Assembly: GCF_005217605.1 (NCBI RefSeq)
Contig: NZ_SZPX01000005.1
Location: forward strand, 163,207-227,206
Direction: 5' to 3'
Source: Sulfurimonas crateris
Lineage (GTDB): Bacteria; Campylobacterota; Campylobacteria; Campylobacterales; Sulfurimonadaceae
Length of the DNA stretch: 64,000 nt
Below the pieces are notes generated by a model. It worked only from the letters and a program-made list of their open reading frames with translations, did no database searches and was not told where the DNA came from. Numbering within the stretch: the stretch's first letter is position 1; the number at the start of each line of letters is the position of its first letter. The translations under genes were made by a program, and so were the position numbers. Below are positions 44,297 to 54,182 of this stretch, piece after piece.

Positions 44297-46096
44297 TTAA
44301 CTCTCAAAGCGCCCTGCCAACTTCTGGTAGACATCGCTGCTCTCTAAAAGTTCAGCGTGGTTTCCGCTTGCGATTATCTTGCCTTTTTGCATTACCAAGA
44401 TCTTATCTGCGCTCTCAATTGTGCTGAGTCTGTGAGCGATCGTTATAGTGATCTTATCTTTTGTATACTCGTGCAGAGCGTTTTGGATCCTCTTTTCGCT
44501 CTCATTGTCCAAAGCAGAAGTCGCCTCGTCAAAAAGCAGAAGCGAGGCATGTTTGTAGATGGCTCTTGCAATCGCTATACGCTGTCTTTGACCGCCTGAA
44601 AGATTTGAGCCGTACTCCTCCATTTTTGTATATATTCCATTCTCCAAAGAAGCTGCAAACTCATATGCATCCGCAAGTTTTAAGGCTTCTATGACTTTTG
44701 CTTCGTCAATCTCTTCCTGTCCGTAAGCCACATTTGCCGCAAGAGTGTCTTGAAAAATATAGATTCTCTGTGTTACAAGCGAGATGTGATGCTTAAGAGA
44801 ATCCTGCGAAAACTCTTTTATATTAGTTCCGTTTACCAAAACTTCGCCGCTATCAGGGTCATAAAAACGCAAAAGCATATTTATAAATGTACTCTTTCCG
44901 CCTCCGCTGTCTCCGACAAGCGCTATATTTTCGCCCTGTTTTATATCTATGCTAACATCGTCAAGCGCATAAGAGTCGTCATACTTCAGCTTTACATGCT
45001 TGAACTCTATGTGTGTGATGTCCTCTTCTAAAACTTTTATTCCGTCAATAATCCTGTTTTCTCTATCAAGAAGCTCAAAAACTCTCTCACTTGCGGCCAC
45101 TGCATCCTGAATTTTTGAGTATATAGAACTAATGCGGCGAATCGGCTGAAAGACAAGTCCCACGGCGGTAATAAATGCCGTAAACTCACCCACACTCATT
45201 CTGCCATCATAGACCTCTTTTCCCCCTACAAAAATAACCGCTGCCAGTCCCAGCGCTCCGACGATCTCCATCATCGGTGAGACTATGTCTCCGACATAAA
45301 CCGACTTCATATTTATTTTAAAAAACTGCCAGTTCTGAACACTGAATCTACCCAGTTCAAACCTTTGTGTAGCGTTTGCTTTTATGATCTCGCTGTTGTT
45401 AAAAACTTCGGTAAGACGGCTTACGACATCGGCATTTTTCTCCTGAGAGCGCAGAGAGTACTTTTTAAGTTTTTTTCCTATTAAAATAATCGGATAAACC
45501 ACGACAGGGAGCACGACTAGAGAGTAGAAAGCTAAAAGCGGATTCAAGTATATAACGTAGCCTATAAGAGCTATAACTGTCAGAGACTCCCTGAAAAGCT
45601 CAGGAAGCATATTTGATACGAAATACCTTATGCGCTCTATATCGTTCGTGACCCTTGAGATGAGCTCGCCGCTTCGGTTAATATACAAAAACGTCATGTC
45701 AAGATTGATAATTTTTTCTAAAAGTATCTCTCTAAATCTGGTAATAATATGCTGTCCGATGTAGTTCATAAAGACCGACTGTATGTATCTTCCGGCTGAT
45801 TTGAAAAAGTATATGACCACAAGCCCCAGAGGGATGTAGTAGAGCATCTCCTCTTTCTTCTCTATGAACATCTCATCCATCAAAGGCTTCATTATATGCG
45901 CTGTTGCGGTTGTTGCACTGACTGTAAAAATTATACCTACGAGTACCAGAAAATACTCAAATTTGTACTCTTTTATATAGGGCCAATAACGTTTTAAAAT
46001 TTTTTTCAATAACTCTTCTTTAAACTCTAAACTACTATTTTTCGGAGAAATTTTATCCAAAAAACAAAAACAAGCACTGAATAATCTAAATTTCAT
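44297..46096 (-). CDS. msbA: MsbA-like ABC exporter (lipid A/LPS or glycan flippase)
   Basis: Fused membrane and ATPase half-transporter, up to 599 residues: six spans in 40-330, then an ATPase with Walker A VGDSGGGKSTFI near 393, signature NLSGGQRQRIAIARAI near 498 and Walker B SLLLFDEATSALD near 520. The first 30 residues (Cys-rich, MKFRLFSACFC) look unlike the family. A TTG at 46009 with AAAGAAGAG before it gives a start at KKILKRYWPYIKEY, a more usual N-terminus. It stands next to LPS genes, which fits export of a lipid-linked glycan. Confidence 0.85.
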   Translation of the reverse strand: MKFRLFSACFCFLDKISPKNSSLEFKEELLKKILKRYWPYIKEYKFEYFLVLVGIIFTVSATTATAHIMKPLMDEMFIEKKEEMLYYIPLGLVVIYFFKSAGRYIQSVFMNYIGQHIITRFREILLEKIINLDMTFLYINRSGELISRVTNDIERIRYFVSNMLPELFRESLTVIALIGYVIYLNPLLAFYSLVVLPVVVYPIILIGKKLKKYSLRSQEKNADVVSRLTEVFNNSEIIKANATQRFELGRFSVQNWQFFKINMKSVYVGDIVSPMMEIVGALGLAAVIFVGGKEVYDGRMSVGEFTAFITAVGLVFQPIRRISSIYSKIQDAVAASERVFELLDRENRIIDGIKVLEEDITHIEFKHVKLKYDDSYALDDVSIDIKQGENIALVGDSGGGKSTFINMLLRFYDPDSGEVLVNGTNIKEFSQDSLKHHISLVTQRIYIFQDTLAANVAYGQEEIDEAKVIEALKLADAYEFAASLENGIYTKMEEYGSNLSGGQRQRIAIARAIYKHASLLLFDEATSALDNESEKRIQNALHEYTKDKITITIAHRLSTIESADKILVMQKGKIIASGNHAELLESSDVYQKLAGRFES

Positions 46097-46142
46097 TATA
46101 CTTTATGTAAAATCCAACATTACAATTAATTAACGGGTTTTA

Positions 46143-47234
46143 ATGAAAAACAAAGATATGACTATTGCTGAAATTTGCTTAAATGATGCGTTGGGAGGGC
46201 TAGAACTCACTGCCGCAAACTGTTTTGAGTATTTTAAAAATAAAACAAACTGCTATGCCATAGTAGCTCCTGATACGAAATTAGACAAACTTATAGATAA
46301 TAAAAATAAATTTACTGTTAAACGAAATAAAATACTCCCGTTAATACCGGCTTTCAAGTTGGCAAAACTCATAGACAACAATAATATTGATATTTTACAT
46401 TTTCACTTAGGAAAGGACATAATACCAATAGTTTTAGCAAAAATTATAAGTAAAAAAAAGCCAATAATAATCTACTCTAGACACATGAATATGACAAGAT
46501 TTAAAAATGACATATATCACAGATGGCTCTATAAAAATATAAACATGCTCCATGCAGTCTCAAGACAGGTAAAAGAGCAGCTTGAAAAATATATTCCAAG
46601 CAGTGCAAGGCCACCGATCGAACTTGTTTATCTTGGTACAAAAGAGAGCAGTATCGATGAGAACAAAATTGAAACTCTAAAATCAAAATACAATCTTGAG
46701 AACACATTTGTTGTCGGCATGATTGGAAGAATTGAAGATGAAAAGGGACAGCACATCCTCATAGAAGCCATCTCGAAGTTAAACAATCCAAATGTTAAAG
46801 CTCTAATCATAGGGAGTGCTCCTCGTGAGGAGTATATGAAAAAACTCAAAGAGATGGTTAAATCTTTAAATATTGAAGACAAGGTAATATTTACTGGATT
46901 TACAAAAGAGGTAAATGAGCATATGAAACTTTGTGATGCGTCTGTTTTAGCTACAAAGAAAGAGACATTCGGTCTTGTTGTAATAGAGTCTATGAGAAAC
47001 AAAGTCTGTACTATTGCTACAAATAACGGTGGTCCATTAGAGATAATAGATGACAATATAAACGGGCTCCTATTTGATAGAACTCCACAAGATTTGGCTT
47101 CTAAAATAGAGTATCTTTACAACAATCCTGATATAAAAAATTCTCTTGCCAGTTCTGGGTATGAAAAAGCAAAAAGAGAGTTTGACTATGAAACTCAAAT
47201 GCAAAAACTTTACAATGCCATACAAAGCGTATAG
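46143..47234 (+). CDS. GT4-family glycosyltransferase
   Basis: 363-residue GT-B enzyme: an N-terminal Rossmann domain with the GG of ALGGLELT near 17-24, and a C-terminal nucleotide-sugar domain with VGMIGRIEDEKGQHIL near 190 and KETFGLVVIESM near 277, the EX7E motif of retaining transferases. It ends one base before waaC and reads the same way. Probably acts on the LPS core or a related surface glycan. The sugar is not predictable. Confidence 0.82.
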   Translation: MKNKDMTIAEICLNDALGGLELTAANCFEYFKNKTNCYAIVAPDTKLDKLIDNKNKFTVKRNKILPLIPAFKLAKLIDNNNIDILHFHLGKDIIPIVLAKIISKKKPIIIYSRHMNMTRFKNDIYHRWLYKNINMLHAVSRQVKEQLEKYIPSSARPPIELVYLGTKESSIDENKIETLKSKYNLENTFVVGMIGRIEDEKGQHILIEAISKLNNPNVKALIIGSAPREEYMKKLKEMVKSLNIEDKVIFTGFTKEVNEHMKLCDASVLATKKETFGLVVIESMRNKVCTIATNNGGPLEIIDDNINGLLFDRTPQDLASKIEYLYNNPDIKNSLASSGYEKAKREFDYETQMQKLYNAIQSV

Positions 47235-48209
47235 ATGAAAATATGCATAGTAAAACTCTCGGCAATGGGTGATATCATACACGCAATGGTGGCACTCCAG
47301 TTTATAAAAGAAGAGCTTCCCTCTTCTCAGGTGGACTGGGTAGTCGAGAGTGCCTTTAAAGGTGTACTAGAAAATAATCCGCATATAGACAATATTTTAG
47401 AGGTAGATCTAAAATCCGTCAAAAAGAAAAAAAGCGAAATTTTCACTCAGTATAAAATTTTAAGAGAGTACTCAAAAAACAACTATGACATCGTTATAGA
47501 TGCACAAGGGCTTCTGAAGTCTGCGATAGTATCCAGAATCATAGGGGCAAAGGTCATAGCAGGTTTTGACAAAACCTCGATCCGAGAGGGCATCGCATCT
47601 TTTTTTTACAACAAAAAAGTAAGTATTGCTTATGATGCAAACACAATAGACAGAAATGCGACCGTTATCTGTGAACCGCTCGGTATTAAAGTTACAAGTG
47701 AAAAGATCATAAATAAAGAGAAGTTTCTGTTCTGCGCCTCGTATGAAGAAAATCTGCCTGAGATTTTTAACATTTTTGTTATCGGCTCAACATGGGAGAG
47801 CAGGAACTATCCAAAAGAGAAGTTCGTAGAGATAGCGAAGGCTTTAAAAACTCCAACCTATATAGTCTGGGGAAGCGAAGATGAGCACCAAAAGGCACTC
47901 TGGATGCAGGAACAGTCAGAGTTTTTACATATACTGCCTCGCGGCTCTTTGGATGAATTAAAGTATGTCATCTCCAAATGCTCTCTTCTTATAGGAAACG
48001 ATACGGGACCTACTCATATGGCTTGGGGACTAAACGTGCCATCCATTACCATTTTCGGACCTACTCCTACAAATCGTGTCTATGTCACGCCGATAAACAA
48101 GGTAGTAAAATCAAAAAGTGAAGTTAACCACTATAAGCTTGATAAAAACGATTTCTCTATACGAGAGATTAATGCGGAAGAAATTATACAAATATCAAAG
48201 GAACTTTAA
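47235..48209 (+). CDS. waaC: Lipopolysaccharide heptosyltransferase I
   Basis: GT9 enzyme that adds the first L-glycero-D-manno-heptose to Kdo of the inner core. The 324 residues begin KICIVKLSAMGDIIHAMVAL, with the WaaC-type QVDWVVESAFKGV near 34, DIVIDAQGLLKSA near 80 and IGNDTGPTHMAWGLNVPSITIFGPT near 254. It starts immediately after the GT4 gene stop and precedes another GT4 gene by one base. Cytoplasmic face of the inner membrane. Confidence 0.9.
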   Translation: MKICIVKLSAMGDIIHAMVALQFIKEELPSSQVDWVVESAFKGVLENNPHIDNILEVDLKSVKKKKSEIFTQYKILREYSKNNYDIVIDAQGLLKSAIVSRIIGAKVIAGFDKTSIREGIASFFYNKKVSIAYDANTIDRNATVICEPLGIKVTSEKIINKEKFLFCASYEENLPEIFNIFVIGSTWESRNYPKEKFVEIAKALKTPTYIVWGSEDEHQKALWMQEQSEFLHILPRGSLDELKYVISKCSLLIGNDTGPTHMAWGLNVPSITIFGPTPTNRVYVTPINKVVKSKSEVNHYKLDKNDFSIREINAEEIIQISKEL

Positions 48210-48210
48210 A

Positions 48211-49302
48211 TTGAACTTACTTATACTTGCTTCAACAGATACAACCTACAACAGTGTAAGACCTGAGGCTGAAATATATATTTCTCTTGCAAAATTGGGA
48301 TATAACTTGACAGTCATGACCGCAAAAAATAGTGTGTATTCGAATATATTTATGCAGCAAGGCATCAATATCATAGATGCCAAATTTAATAAAAAAATAA
48401 ATATTAAACTCATATCTTTAATAAGAAAGACTATAAAAGAAAAGAAGATAGATTTCATATATGGAACAAATTCTAGGGCTATATCAAATGCCATCATAGC
48501 TTCTTTTGGTTTACCTTCAAAGTTAATAATATATCGAGGAACAACGGGCGGGCTATACAGACATGACCCAAGTTCATATTTAAATGCTCTTAATCCTAGG
48601 GTCGATGGTGTAATTTGTGTATCTGAAGCTGTCACAAAACATGTAAAAAAACAGGTATTTGACAAATCAAAAAAAATTGAGACTATATATAAAGGTCACG
48701 ATGTTTCATGGTATAACCAGCAGCCTATAAACCTTGAAGAGTTTGGTACAAACAAAAATAACTTTAATATCGCTTTTATTGCAAATATACGACCTCATAA
48801 AGGGCTCATATATGTTCTACAAGCTGCTCATATGCTGGCTGACATTAAGGATTTACACATTCTTCTTATTGGTGACAAAGTTTCAAAAGAACCATATTTA
48901 TCTCAGATTAAAAACAGCGGTATGCAAGAGAGAATTCATGTAACCGGCTATCGCAATGATGTAACAAACATCATTACTGCATGCGATGTCTTAGTTCACG
49001 CTTCAACCAGAAAAGAGGGGCTGCCAAGGGTTATTTTAGAGTCTTTGGCAAGCGGGACTCCTGTTATAGCATCTGCAAACGAGAGCTCTTTAGAGATAAT
49101 AGAAGATGGTGTAAACGGCTTTATAGTCCCAATAAAAGACGCAAAAGCGATAGCACAAAAGATAAGAGAGTTGCACGACTCTCCTCAGACTCTGCAAAAG
49201 TTAAAAGAACATGCCAAAGATGTCATAAAAAACAAACTATCCCACACTCAAACAGTTAAAAAGTTTGATGAGTACTTTAAATCATTTAAAAAGATATCTT
49301 AG
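48211..49302 (+). CDS. GT4-family glycosyltransferase
   Basis: 363-residue enzyme with TTG start at 48211, chosen because AAAGGA lies 7-8 bases before it and homology starts at NLLILASTDT. An in-frame ATG at 48118 would lie deep within waaC. The C-terminal domain has FNIAFIANIRPHKGL near 194 and the EX7E motif KEGLPRVILESLASGTPVIAS near 270, so it is a retaining transferase. LPS-core role inferred from waaC. It overlaps the convergent GT2 gene by 21 bases. Confidence 0.82.
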   Translation: MNLLILASTDTTYNSVRPEAEIYISLAKLGYNLTVMTAKNSVYSNIFMQQGINIIDAKFNKKINIKLISLIRKTIKEKKIDFIYGTNSRAISNAIIASFGLPSKLIIYRGTTGGLYRHDPSSYLNALNPRVDGVICVSEAVTKHVKKQVFDKSKKIETIYKGHDVSWYNQQPINLEEFGTNKNNFNIAFIANIRPHKGLIYVLQAAHMLADIKDLHILLIGDKVSKEPYLSQIKNSGMQERIHVTGYRNDVTNIITACDVLVHASTRKEGLPRVILESLASGTPVIASANESSLEIIEDGVNGFIVPIKDAKAIAQKIRELHDSPQTLQKLKEHAKDVIKNKLSHTQTVKKFDEYFKSFKKIS

Positions 49303-50154
49303 GGCACCTTTTATAAACTTTGGATGATACCAGGAGCTAGGCAAAGCTTTGGTCATATATTTTTTTGCCAACTCTTTTTTATTTGCTTTTACTAGTTGTA
49401 CAAAAGAGTAAAGATAGTGTCTATTGATGGCTTTTTTGTACATTGGTTCATCTGAATAGTCATTTAACATTTTCTCCATCTCTTCAACCATAAACTCTGA
49501 GTTTTTACTCATATTACTATCGTGATCTCTGTAATATACTAAATCTTCATTTAAATATAAAATTTTATATTTTTTGCTTATTTTTAGCCACATCGGATGA
49601 TCTTCTATTTTGTACTTTGTTTCATGACCTCCTATCTCATTCAAAACGCTTTTTTTTATAAAAACAGTTGGTCCTGTTATAAAATTTCTAAATAGAAGAT
49701 CATTAAATATATAACCTGACTTATTGTACTTGGTCGTTACTCTGCCTAATATATTTGACTTATTGTCAACTCTTATCATATTGCCGTAACACATTGCATG
49801 CTCATAGTTTTTTTCTAGAGCTTCTACTTGCTTTTCTATTTTTGTGGGTGCATAAAAATCATCTGATGCTAATCCTGTTATATAATAACCTTTTGCAAGT
49901 TGCTCAATTTCTTTAATTGTTGTAATCAATCCTCTGTTTTCTCGACTAATATACTCAAATCTCTTAAATCTATTTTTGCATTCATCATAAAGTTCCATTA
50001 TTTTTTCATGCGTTTTATCTGGAGAGCCATCATTGATAATTATCAACTCTATATTTTTATATGTCTGATTTATAACACTATTTATAGCTTCATGAATATA
50101 TTGTTCATGGTTGTATGCAGGTATCCAGACAGTTACCAATTTATCTAAACTCAT
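49282..50154 (-). CDS. GT2-family glycosyltransferase
   Basis: 290-residue GT-A enzyme: [19 protein letters not shown] at 9-27, [10 protein letters not shown] near 40, ASDDFYAP near 95 (the DxD-type metal motif) and [26 protein letters not shown] near 200. Last gene of the minus-strand amino-sugar block, so it likely transfers the dTDP-3-amino-3,6-dideoxyhexose or another sugar of the same repeat unit. It overlaps fdtB by 14 bases. Confidence 0.83.
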   Translation of the reverse strand: MSLDKLVTVWIPAYNHEQYIHEAINSVINQTYKNIELIIINDGSPDKTHEKIMELYDECKNRFKRFEYISRENRGLITTIKEIEQLAKGYYITGLASDDFYAPTKIEKQVEALEKNYEHAMCYGNMIRVDNKSNILGRVTTKYNKSGYIFNDLLFRNFITGPTVFIKKSVLNEIGGHETKYKIEDHPMWLKISKKYKILYLNEDLVYYRDHDSNMSKNSEFMVEEMEKMLNDYSDEPMYKKAINRHYLYSFVQLVKANKKELAKKYMTKALPSSWYHPKFIKGALRYLFK

Positions 50155-51241
50155 TCAAAACCTTTACTATTGTTTTAGTGTCTTCAAAGCTTTGAATACC
50201 GCTTATTGGTAGACTTAAAACTTCATTATGAATTTGTTCACTTACCGGATAGATTTCATTATTCCATTCTTTATAGGCATTTTGTTTATGCGGTGGTATT
50301 GGATAGTGGATAAGTGTTTGGATACCTTTATCTAAAAGGTATTTTTGTAGTTCATCTCTTTTATTTGTTCTTATAACAAACAGATGCCACACATGATTAT
50401 TTTCAGCTCTTAGGGTTGGTAAAATGATATTTTCATTTTTAATAGTTTTTAGATAATAATTTGCTATCTCTCTTCTTTTATCAATCTCATTATCTAAATA
50501 TCTAAGCTTCACTCTTAGCATCGAAGCTTGCATTTCATCAAGCCTGCTATTTACACCTTTGTAAAGATTTTCATATTTTTTGTGGCTTCCGTAGTTCCCT
50601 AGTGCTTTGATAGTATTTGCCAGCTCTTCATCATTTGTAGTAACTGCTCCACCATCACCTAAAGCACCAAGATTTTTCCCAGGATAAAAGCTAAATCCAC
50701 TTGCATCTCCCAAGTTTCCACTTCTTTTATCTTTGTAGTAAGAACCGTGTGATTGGGCTGAGTCTTCTATAACTTTTAAATTATATTTTTTAGCTATTTC
50801 ATTTATCTTTTCCATATCACAAGTTTGCCCGTAAAGATGTACTGGTAAAATAGCTTTTGTTTTGGAAGTGATTTTTTCTTCTATTTTAGATGGGTCTATA
50901 AGATATGTATTTATATCTGGCTCCACTAAAATAGGCACGAAATTGTTTTGAGAAATTGCAAGTATTGAAGCTATATAGGTATTTGAAGGTACTATAACTT
51001 CATCTCCATCTTTCATAAAATCTAGTTCTTTATAAGCTCTAAGTATCAAAATAAGCGCATCAAGACCATTTGCTACCCCTATGGCATACTTTACACCACA
51101 ATACTCTGCAAACTCTTTGTCAAACTCTTTACATTCATTTCCTTGAATATACCAACCACTGTCTACTACTCTTGTACAAGCTTCTATTAATTCAGCTTTA
51201 TATTGAGCATTTATGCCTTTTAAATCTAAAAATGGAATCAT
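50141..51241 (-). CDS. fdtB: dTDP-3-amino-3,6-dideoxyhexose transaminase (FdtB/QdtB-like)
   Basis: PLP-dependent DegT/DnrJ/EryC1 aminotransferase that aminates C3 of the dTDP-3-keto-6-deoxyhexose. 366 residues: [17 protein letters not shown] start, [20 protein letters not shown] cofactor loop near 55, DSAQSHG near 160, and the PLP lysine in [20 protein letters not shown] near 190. Substrate assignment rests on fdtA and rmlAB in the same block. It cannot tell Fuc3N from Qui3N. Start overlaps the GNAT-like gene by 4 bases. Confidence 0.85.
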   Translation of the reverse strand: MIPFLDLKGINAQYKAELIEACTRVVDSGWYIQGNECKEFDKEFAEYCGVKYAIGVANGLDALILILRAYKELDFMKDGDEVIVPSNTYIASILAISQNNFVPILVEPDINTYLIDPSKIEEKITSKTKAILPVHLYGQTCDMEKINEIAKKYNLKVIEDSAQSHGSYYKDKRSGNLGDASGFSFYPGKNLGALGDGGAVTTNDEELANTIKALGNYGSHKKYENLYKGVNSRLDEMQASMLRVKLRYLDNEIDKRREIANYYLKTIKNENIILPTLRAENNHVWHLFVIRTNKRDELQKYLLDKGIQTLIHYPIPPHKQNAYKEWNNEIYPVSEQIHNEVLSLPISGIQSFEDTKTIVKVLNEFR

Positions 51242-52176
51242 TTTATCTCCAATTCATAAAAATCTTGGACAACTGCCCTTGCTCCAAAACCTTCTTTTTG
51301 AGCGATTAAACCAGTATTTAAAAATCTACCGGCATCTTCATTTGATATTCCAAAATCAAAATATTTTTTATTTTTATAAACATCTTTTATCAAATAATCT
51401 ATCAATAAATCCAATGCTCCAAGCTCTCTTCCCTCTTCACTATTTGCTAAATACTGAGTATGTACAATATTTTGATTCTCATAAATTAAAGCACCTGAAA
51501 CTACTTTTTCATCTTTTTTTGCTAAAAAAAGTTTAATATTTTTTGGAAATAAACTAGCCAATTTCCTCATCTCTTCTAATGTATGTACTGGCTTTGCTTC
51601 ATGATTTGATTCTAAAACTCCTGTTAAAAGTTCCCAAAAGGCTTTATAATCATTAGATTCAAAGGCTTCTATCGGTTCTTTTTTAGCTTTATTTATAGTC
51701 CATTTTCTACCCTTAGAATATCTAACTTGTTCGGTCAAATCTATAGTTGAAGTCACATCTCTTCGTATTAACTTTGCATTATTTCTAAAGAGAGCATATC
51801 TATCTTCTTCTGATGGTTTTATGTGATATATATATGGAATACATTTGTAAATAATCTTTTTTATATTTTGCTTTTTTGCATAATCTTTTAAAAATTGAAA
51901 AATTTCTAACATTGTTTCTGTTTTCATTTTATCATCTACTAAAAACCCGCCAAAAGTAAGCCCATGATGAGAATATAAAAAATTTTCTTTTATATTTGCA
52001 GGTAAAATAGCAATCAATTTATCCGTATCATCAAAAATCATAAGTGAAAAATCTTCAAATCTATCATTATGATATTCCATATAATCTCTGTCAAAAAAGA
52101 AATGACTGTTTTTTGAATTCTTTACAAATTCATTCCATAAATTTTTATACTCTGCTCTATATTTGATTATATTCAT
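51238..52176 (-). CDS. GNAT/FemAB-like acyltransferase
   Basis: 312 residues without signal peptide. The pattern fits the two-GNAT-domain FemAB/peptidoglycan-bridge group: N-terminal half with [17 protein letters not shown] and [11 protein letters not shown]-terminal half with [21 protein letters not shown] and [26 protein letters not shown]. Sits between fdtB and the beta-propeller gene with no spacing, so it should act on the same sugar, for example N-acylation, possibly with an aminoacyl or acyl-CoA donor. The donor is not predictable. Confidence 0.65.
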   Translation of the reverse strand: MNIIKYRAEYKNLWNEFVKNSKNSHFFFDRDYMEYHNDRFEDFSLMIFDDTDKLIAILPANIKENFLYSHHGLTFGGFLVDDKMKTETMLEIFQFLKDYAKKQNIKKIIYKCIPYIYHIKPSEEDRYALFRNNAKLIRRDVTSTIDLTEQVRYSKGRKWTINKAKKEPIEAFESNDYKAFWELLTGVLESNHEAKPVHTLEEMRKLASLFPKNIKLFLAKKDEKVVSGALIYENQNIVHTQYLANSEEGRELGALDLLIDYLIKDVYKNKKYFDFGISNEDAGRFLNTGLIAQKEGFGARAVVQDFYELEIK

Positions 52177-53100
52177 TTATTCCTCGATTAATTCTGCATA
52201 ACCAAAACCATCTTCTCCCATATTATTACCATTATAAAACATATATGTTTTATCCTTTGTCTTTACGATAGATGGGTAGCTTAAATGGATACTATCCCAG
52301 CCTTCTTTAGATAATTCTATTCCTAAATTTTTATCATCTCTTTCCCACTTTATACCATCAAATGAAACTGCATGTCCTGCAATATATCTCCCATCTGTTG
52401 TACCATAAGTAAAATTCATAATATATAAGTTATTCTTTTTATATGTTCTTGGTCTACCTATTCTGTACTCAAAATTGTTTTTATTATTTTCTATACATTT
52501 AATTCCATTTTCTTTAAAATGAATTCCATCATACGATTCGATATAATTTATATCGTACTGAGGATAATCCACTCCATTTATAGTTTCCCAACCGCTACCT
52601 GTTGCATACCAAAACTTAAACTTTTTATCTTCATATATTACAGAATGTATAGCTCTAATATATAAAGCTTCATCTTCTCTATCCATAATTGGAGTATGTT
52701 TATATCTTGTAAAAGTTTCTCCATTATCTTCACTAATTGCTAAACCACTATATGCTAAAAACTTCGACTTTTTAACTAATTGAAATCCTACATAATACAT
52801 ATGAATTTTATTATCTACTCTAATTAAGTCCCCTAAAATCACACCATTATCATCAAACATACCATCTTTACCAATATCCAATACGGGTTTATCAGATATT
52901 TTCAATATATTTGAAGGATTATTAGCATCTACATCAACATATCCGATTCTCCCAACACCTTGAGAATCCCTAAAGCTCACATAAATTCTTATTGTCTTTT
53001 CGTCTAATAAAAAAGCTGTTGGTGTTAATGCGGAATTATCTCTCCAGCTATTATCTTTTGGAGGTTGATAAATTAGTCCTTTCTTTTCCCATTTCATCAA
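52177..53100 (-). CDS. Five-bladed beta-propeller glycosidase-like protein
   Basis: 307 residues of GH43/32/130-like repeats: LTPTAFLLDEKTIRIYVSFRD near 25, GVILGDLIRVDNKIHMYYVGFQ near 88, KFKFWYATGSGWE near 160, and TKDKTYMFYNGN near 280. No signal peptide, so it is cytoplasmic, which is odd for a glycosidase. Similar propellers occur in surface-polysaccharide loci without a proven reaction. It starts 4 bases inside the acyltransferase gene upstream and abuts the GNAT-like gene. Catalytic acids cannot be assigned with confidence. Confidence 0.65.
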   Translation of the reverse strand: MMKWEKKGLIYQPPKDNSWRDNSALTPTAFLLDEKTIRIYVSFRDSQGVGRIGYVDVDANNPSNILKISDKPVLDIGKDGMFDDNGVILGDLIRVDNKIHMYYVGFQLVKKSKFLAYSGLAISEDNGETFTRYKHTPIMDREDEALYIRAIHSVIYEDKKFKFWYATGSGWETINGVDYPQYDINYIESYDGIHFKENGIKCIENNKNNFEYRIGRPRTYKKNNLYIMNFTYGTTDGRYIAGHAVSFDGIKWERDDKNLGIELSKEGWDSIHLSYPSIVKTKDKTYMFYNGNNMGEDGFGYAELIEE

Positions 53101-53783
53101 TCTTCCTTTATTCTAAACAATCTATGAGTATTTACTTTTGATAATTCTGTTTGTTTTAATTGATAAAATTCTTTTTCATTAGTATCTTTTTGTATTAAAG
53201 CACCAGCACCTATAAAATTATCTTTAGCTAGTTTGGTATTGTCCTCAATAGTACAGTTAACACCTAAAAAAGAGTTTTCGCCAACTTCACAAAATCCTGA
53301 AATAACACAGTGCGAAGATATAAAACAATTATCTCTTATAATTGTATTATGTCCTATATGATTTCCACTCCATAGAGTTACATTATTTCCTATTTTTACA
53401 AAAGGCTGAAGTGTATTGTCTTCAAATATAAAGCAATTTTCACCAATCTCTACATTTCTCCATACAAAAGCTTTTGAACTGATATAAGTTGCACACTTGT
53501 ACCCTTTTGCTTTTACTTCACTATAAACTTTTGTTCTATTTCTATTTAGTTTCCCTGAACTTATTGCAACATATACCTCATATTTATTTGGATTATATTT
53601 TTCTTCTAAAGTTTCAAATGGAATTACTGGTAAATCATTAACAATTGTTTCAGTAATATACTGTTCATTCACACTGAATGCCACAACTTCATATGCTGAG
53701 TCGAATTGAAAATATTCATAAGCTATTAAACCTGTTTCTCCACTTCCTACGATGATTAGTTTTTTAGTTTTTTCCATTTTCAA
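53097..53783 (-). CDS. NeuD/PglD-type sugar O- or N-acyltransferase
   Basis: 228 residues: N-terminal Rossmann PglD-like domain (KKLIIVGSGETGLIAYEYF) binding nucleotide sugar, then a left-handed beta-helix of hexapeptide repeats from about 105 to 205 (VEIGENCFIFEDN, VKIGNNVTLWSGNHIGHNT, CVISGFCEVGENSFLG). A His in GNHIGHN and SSHC would be the base. In this block it may acetylate the C3 amino group of the dTDP-sugar (FdtC-like). Overlaps fdtA by 20 bases. Confidence 0.78.
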   Translation of the reverse strand: MKMEKTKKLIIVGSGETGLIAYEYFQFDSAYEVVAFSVNEQYITETIVNDLPVIPFETLEEKYNPNKYEVYVAISSGKLNRNRTKVYSEVKAKGYKCATYISSKAFVWRNVEIGENCFIFEDNTLQPFVKIGNNVTLWSGNHIGHNTIIRDNCFISSHCVISGFCEVGENSFLGVNCTIEDNTKLAKDNFIGAGALIQKDTNEKEFYQLKQTELSKVNTHRLFRIKED

Positions 53784-54174
53784 CTTCCTTTATAAATTTA
53801 TCATAATCTCTAATATAATCTCTTTCATCATAATGTTCACTTGCTAGCACAACCAAAACACAGTCTTGACTAAAATCTTTCATCTCTCTCCAAATGAGTC
53901 CTTCTATAAAAAGTCCTTGGTTTGGATTATCAAGCTTTACTTCTTCTCTTTTTTTCCCATCATCAAGTACAAAAGTACAAGCGCCTTTTACGGCAATGGC
54001 AATTTGTTTAAGGTTTATGTGAGCATGAAAACCTCTCTTAACCCCTTCTTTTGTATCAAAAATATAATAAACCCTTTTTATTTCAAATGGTGCATTGTAC
54101 CCTTGTTCTATTGCTATTAAAGAGCCTCTTTCATCACCTAATGTTTTAAAATTTACTAATTTATAACTACTCAT
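53764..54174 (-). CDS. fdtA: dTDP-6-deoxy-hex-4-ulose 3,4-ketoisomerase (FdtA/QdtA-like)
   Basis: Cupin of the WxcM-like type that moves the keto group from C4 to C3 of dTDP-4-keto-6-deoxyglucose. Start ATG 54174 gives 136 residues and follows the rmlB stop by 8 bases; an upstream ATG at 54204 overlaps rmlB and adds no homology. Seen are DERGSLIAIEQ, RVYYIFDTKEGVKRGFHAHINLKQI near 39-63 with the catalytic His pair, and the active-site loop around VLASEHYDERDYIRDYDKF. Axial or equatorial outcome (Fuc3N or Qui3N) cannot be told. Confidence 0.86.
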   Translation of the reverse strand: MSSYKLVNFKTLGDERGSLIAIEQGYNAPFEIKRVYYIFDTKEGVKRGFHAHINLKQIAIAVKGACTFVLDDGKKREEVKLDNPNQGLFIEGLIWREMKDFSQDCVLVVLASEHYDERDYIRDYDKFIKEVENGKN

Positions 54175-54182
54175 TTGATTAT

